A DNA stretch of 64,000 nucleotides from Tenebrio molitor (Eukaryota > Arthropoda > Insecta > Coleoptera > Tenebrionidae): assembly GCF_963966145.1 (NCBI RefSeq), contig NC_091053.1, positions 12,028,001 through 12,092,000 on the forward strand, read 5' to 3'. A program made the translations under genes and the position numbers. Within the stretch, counting starts at the first letter, position 1. The number at the start of each line of letters is the position of its first letter. Below are positions 59,800-64,000 of the stretch, piece by piece. The notes beneath the pieces were generated by a model. That model was not told the origin of the DNA and did no database searches. It worked only from the letters and a program-made list of their open reading frames with translations.

Positions 59800-60850
59800 G
59801 ATGAATGAAATGTAAAAAAAAACGCACGATTGCGCCTCTATGTCTACGATCTGCAAAAAAAATTATATGATGCAAAAAGAAATGAACCATGATTATAAAC
59901 TGATCGAAAAACGTTAGGGATATTGATATTATAATTTATAACGTATCCCAAGAAGAGTAAAAGTTTGACATAAGTCAAAACTCATTATATGTGTGAAAAC
60001 GTTTATTAAAAAAACATTTCAATAATTCTTCTTAAAAAAACTTACTGATGCATTTTGATATAGTTATTTGTGCAACTAGTTATGAAAGTCATACTTTTTT
60101 CACGAATTTGCAGATTGATTGATTGATTGATTAATTAAGCAAATAAGTGAAAAAAATGGCATAAATAAATTTCTTCAAATTTCATGCTGTTCACCCCCTT
60201 TCGGGAACACTAATAGAACAGATTTTCACAAGAACCTCGTTATCTCATTAGTAATTAATTAAAATTCGAGTGAAGTCTTGATGTTCGCAAAAAGGGAACA
60301 AGCGAAACCGCCACGCATTAATTGAGATTATACGTGTGTGGTAATTAATTAATTTAATACGGTGTTTGTGTGGGTTACCTTTGAACTAACGAAATATTAT
60401 AATTTGTTGAATTACACGTCTTAATTACGCTCGTGGGGGATTGTAATTACTTTACGTTGAAGCACGTCCGCTTGAAAATTATCTAAACAGAACTAATTAA
60501 ATTAGACATATCGAAAGTTCCAGGTTTGCCGGTTAATTTCTATTTATTTAATGAGAACCACCCCGAAAAATTAATTATTGCGAAATTTATTGGTACAAAA
60601 AGGGAGTTTCGACAAAAACGTCATGTCTGCGTGTTGATACAAGAGGGTTTCGTTTGGGTTAAAACCCTTTTTTGTGTGAAGGGCAACAAACCGAAAAAAC
60701 GCTTTCTATCAAGTTTACCAAACAGTGTTTAAGCGGAAAACTGGACGGCAGGAGCGGATTTAACATTTACACGCTTAGTTTCCAGGCAAGAATCATGTTA
60801 TCCGTCAATAAACTTATCATTCTTGCGATTGTTGTTTCAATTCTAATTTA
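59800..60850. other. AT-rich spacer
   Basis: No gene recognised. ORFs at 60526-60732 and 60672-61133 lack known motifs, and the second runs into the reversed LINE. Confidence 0.35.
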
Positions 60851-60892
60851 TTTTAGCAAAAATGATGGAAGCACCGAGATACTTGTTTTTTT

Positions 60893-61855
60893 TTTAATTG
60901 ATAATGCTTTATTTGCCCTACGGGCTTTCCGATTCCTGCATACAGTTGTATCTAAAAAAGTAACACTACCAAAAAAAAACATGTTTCTTTTTATCCCCAC
61001 TCCTTGCTTTTCCGCATCTCTTTCATCCATCCTATCTTCAATCAGTATTTCTCTCTGTTCTTTTCTTTCCCTTTCTCTCATTTCACTACATCCATTCCAC
61101 ATAATGCTCAATTGTCTCTCTCTCTCCTCGTAGCACCTTCTTTCCTCTTCTTCTGTCCAATACCTGTTTTTTCTCTCCTCGTTCCCACATCTAAATCTCA
61201 CCATCATTTTTCTTTCTTTTGCACTCTCTTTTCCCAGGCATACACCTCTCATACTCCCTGTAGTATCTGGATAATTTAATTCTCTCCTTTCTTTCTTACT
61301 TATCTGTATCTTTGTCCCCTTCAGTCAGCTCTACATTCATCCATCTTCCTTTTGCTCTTAATCTTTCCACTCCTTCACTGGCATACCTGTTCCTCTGGTG
61401 GTATTTCTCTCTCTTCTTCTTCTCCTTGTTCTTTTTCTGTTCTTTCCGGCATTTCGTCAGTATCCTGCACTCTTCCTTTCGATCCATTGTGTCTTCCAAC
61501 TTTGCCACTCTCTTCCCCGCTTTCACTCTCAGCATATTCCTTTTCCTCACGATGTAACCTGGTGTTTCTCTGTCCACTCCTAGCACCCATCTCAAATATT
61601 TTTCTTGCACTCTCTCTGCCTCCTCTTGTTCTTTGCAACCCCAGATCTCTGCCCCGTACATCAATACACTCTCTATCATGCTCGCAAACATCATCATTCT
61701 TCTCCTGAAATCACCTCCCCACTTTCTCTCTCCTCTCTATTATTCCCCACACACATACCATTACCTTGTTTGGCTTCCTCACTATCTTTCTGTGCCTCTT
61801 TCCTTGAGTGTGTACCCCAAGTATTTGAACTCTTTTATTTGTTATTAGGAGTAGG
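60893..61855 (-). mobile_element. LINE, decayed copy 3, reverse orientation
   Basis: The minus strand reads MMMFASMIESVLMYGAEIWG, CKEQEEAERVQEKYLRWVLG, VDRETPGYIVRKRN, EECRILTKCRKEQKKNKEK, GVERLRAKGRWMNVELTEGD, then CGNEERKNRYWTEEEERRCY and a 3' UTR with GGAATCGGAAAGCCCGTAGG, GCAAATAAAGC and an A-run ending at about 60893. It is the same family as 22796-25492 and 29330-31596, and the best preserved for the carboxy-terminal part. It interrupts a satellite-like unit (60862 on one side, 61882 on the other). The plus-strand Ser/Leu-rich ORFs here are shadows. Confidence 0.85.
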
Positions 61856-62776
61856 AAAAAGGCTAAAAATATTTCCGTTAAATGGTAGAGGCCCCGGAAT
61901 ATATACAGGCAGCCGTTGCCTTGACGACGGCCGTAAAAGTAAAAGTCATTTTTATATTTATTTATTATCACAATTACAACATATCTATCTGCATATTTCC
62001 GGTGTAATCTTACGAAATCTGGATTGGTTACAGTTAAAGTTTGATTTTGTGTCAGGAACGGCCACTATTAGTACAGAATTTTCATCCGGTTTGAAATTTC
62101 CGCCAATTTCAAATGAGACAGCCGCATGAGGAGGAGTCGACAAGAAAGATCCCCATTATCGATCTATCATCTATATAAAACATGCACATGTGAATTAGGT
62201 TAATTTTGGTTAATTTTTCACCGATCAAAAAGAGAAATATCTCGTAACATTTCCTGAATGTGATCAACAGACATTTTGGTTTATTTGGGTCTTTGCACGG
62301 CTCCTGATATTTCCACGATTAAAATAACCTAAAAAGGAGCAGATGATACAACCTAGCATAACAGAACTTAACATTTACCTTCCACAATAAATAAATTCCA
62401 ATAAATAGGTAAGCCAGTACAACATTATCCGACACGGTTTTCACATTATTCTTGTTACATCAGTCTCAAAGTCACTGTAACATTTTTCATATTGCCGTTT
62501 CGGTTTTTCAGGTTTCAAATGCGACACTGCACAATTTATAATATTTTTTTTTACTCTAGATGAGTACACGGAAATGAACCATCATAATTTTCTTCGGACA
62601 TTTTTGCAATTTTTCTCAAAGTGAATTGTTTTATTTATGTCGTTTCCATAGCGACATGACGACATGTAGACTGACTTTATTTTTATTGACACTGAAGGAA
62701 ATTTTACTTGTTCATTTTATAATTACAAATTTTCAGGTTGCACACAGAATGTTGTGGACACCTTGGCTACGAAATC

Positions 62777-62852
62777 CTTTGACGATCTCGAGATTGTGTT
62801 GCTTCGGCCGCAAAGCGGCCTTGGCGACAATTTTTCTCTCGGTTCGTCAAAG
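62777..62852. repeat. Strong imperfect hairpin, 76 bp
   Basis: CTTTGACGATCTCGAGATTG, TGTTGCTTCGGCCGC is followed by the 3-base loop AAA and GCGGCCTTGGCGACAATTTT, TCTCTCGGTTCGTCAAAG. The inner stem GGCCGC/GCGGCC is perfect. It is an isolated GC-rich structure in AT-rich DNA, and its origin is unknown. Confidence 0.7.
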
Positions 62853-62929
62853 TACGATTTCGTATCCTTGATATACAAATAACTATTTTGATAGATAAAT
62901 GTAGAGATTGAACTGTAATGAACTGAATG

Positions 62930-63320
62930 CAAAAATCTATTTAACTTTGTTTCTAAAATACAAAAATGGTGAAGACGCCGGCATTTTTTTTTTTTAAATA
63001 TGAATGAAGATCTCTGTCGTTTTGTGTGTGAGATCAAATATAAAATTGGTACGAAATAGTTTGAGTAGTGAAATATTGAATGTAAACAACTTCATAACTC
63101 TGTCTTCTATATCCTTTGAGAGAAATGCGAAATTATTTTGCAAAAATGGTGGAGGCGTTGGAATATTTTTTGAAAAAAAACTACGATTTCTATGTCTATA
63201 TAGCGCTAGTCGTGAACGATTAAATCCAAAAATTGTATAACTCTGGTTGTGAAACGGATTGAGAAAAAATATAGAAATGTTTTGACAAATTGATGGCGGT
63301 GCTGAATCATTATTTTTAGA
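62930..63320 (+). repeat. Satellite-like unit, three successive copies
   Basis: ATGGTGAAGACGCCGGCATT (62966), ATGGTGGAGGCGTTGGAATA (63146) and ATGGCGGTGCTGAATCATTA (63293) are spaced 180 and 147 bp apart. The sequence between them shares ATAACTCTG/TAACTTTG, TTTGAGAGAAATGCGAAATT and GATCAAATATAAAATTGG-like blocks with the other copies in 56-60 kb. Confidence 0.65.
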
Positions 63321-63630
63321 ATCTGCGTCTCTAATAGGTCTATTATTGTATTAAATTTGGAGTCGTTTATGGCTATCTCTTAAAGCACTCGTAGTTTAAT
63401 AGATCTCTAAGAAATTTTTTATCAATATTTCAGTGTATTATTGTCATTTACACCAGAAAACTTCCAATATTAATGTTCAAACTCTACTTTTTAATATATG
63501 TTGCAGATGTAGTTGCATCCGTTACCTTGAATTACCAATTAATACAAAATTCCTTAGAGTTTGAAAATTTAATTTTTTTTTATTTAAAAATTGAAACAAG
63601 AGCGCAAATTCGAAAAAATAACATAAAAAA

Positions 63631-63737
63631 ACTCGTTTTATAAGGGCATTGGCGCACTCGTCCCATAGAAAACTCCCCTACGGCTCGTTTTCTACACTTG
63701 GGACTCGTGGGCCAAATCGACCCTTATAAAACTCGTT
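63631..63737. repeat. Palindrome, ACTCGT family
   Basis: ACTCGTTTTATAAGGGCATT, GGCGCACTCGTCCCATAG on the left mirrors GGGACTCGTGGGCCAAATCG, ACCCTTATAAAACTCGT on the right around a core of GAAAACTCCCCTACGGCTCG, TTTTC. Further ACGAGTG-containing sequence continues to 63890. It is non-coding. Confidence 0.65.
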
Positions 63738-64000
63738 CTTTAATATACTAGTTTATGTAAATTATAAAATGTCTGTCATTTATTAATAGTATATTACTGT
63801 ACGAGTGGAGAAACTAAAAGTTTCACTTACGCGTGTGTCGAATTTACACACAAATGAGTGACTTAGTTTCCTACGAGTGCTGTATAGCATTTTGTTCAAT
63901 CCTGCTATTGAAAATTACTGTTTCTTACTTAGATACTAAACGGAAAGCATTTGTTTTGCCCATTCAAACTGTTTGCATAGCAACGAGTGGGTGAAAGCAG

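Noticed and set aside
1..64000. CRISPR arrays, bacterial operons, rRNA, riboswitches
   Set aside because: None seen. Introns, polyadenylation signals and the transposon content are those of an insect nuclear genome.

Overview
The window is genomic DNA of an insect, most likely a beetle (a tenebrionid-like beetle is my best guess). The evidence is a cluster of clan-3 (CYP6/CYP9-type) cytochrome P450 genes with short 45-50 bp introns, an insect-type metabotropic GABA-B receptor subunit 1 gene with very long introns, and a dense mix of Tc1/mariner, LINE, Helitron, SINE and TA-flanked foldback elements. It is AT-rich, and there is no sign of operons or other bacterial organisation.

Region 1-11.4 kb, plus strand, is a P450 cluster. 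It holds the 3' part of one gene (1-1021), a broken second-type copy (1330-2275), one complete six-exon gene encoding 500 residues (6508-8254), a broken 5' half (9137-9765) and a broken near full-length second-type copy (10143-11445). A small minus-strand ORF for a putative secreted 79-residue protein (9791-10030) sits head-to-head with the last P450 copy. A decayed version of it (1083-1252) sits head-to-head with the first second-type copy. The cluster therefore looks like a repeated unit: type-1 P450, small minus-strand gene, type-2 P450. Two decayed DDE transposons (2.9-4.0 kb and 4.6-5.6 kb) and several MITEs lie between the copies, and a tRNA-derived SINE has landed in an exon of the copy at 1330-2275.

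Region 12-46.7 kb, minus strand, carries three consecutive coding exons of GABA-B-R1: 46488-46724, 18067-18201 and 11995-12382. They join in frame and encode the amino-terminal half of the Venus-flytrap GABA-binding domain. The introns are about 28.3 kb and 5.7 kb. The last visible exon ends in phase 1 at a good donor, and no further receptor exon is visible in the remaining 12 kb, which is the P450 cluster on the opposite strand. Either the cluster is nested in a receptor intron or the locus is rearranged or misassembled. The start-codon exon is also not identified.

The long introns and the 46.7-64 kb region are mainly repeats. There are three copies of one LINE: one is cut by a Helitron with clean ends, and one is cut by a 1.34 kb nested foldback element flanked by TA. 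Other items are jockey-like LINE pieces, a MITE and a foldback joined at one shared TA, a 1.5 kb stretch with a 9-bp period, several unnamed dispersed repeat families, a tandem duplication rich in GC boxes, and a scattered satellite-like unit of about 180 bp in 56-63.3 kb. No tRNA, rRNA or CRISPR features were recognised. All family calls are from reading the sequence, without database searches.
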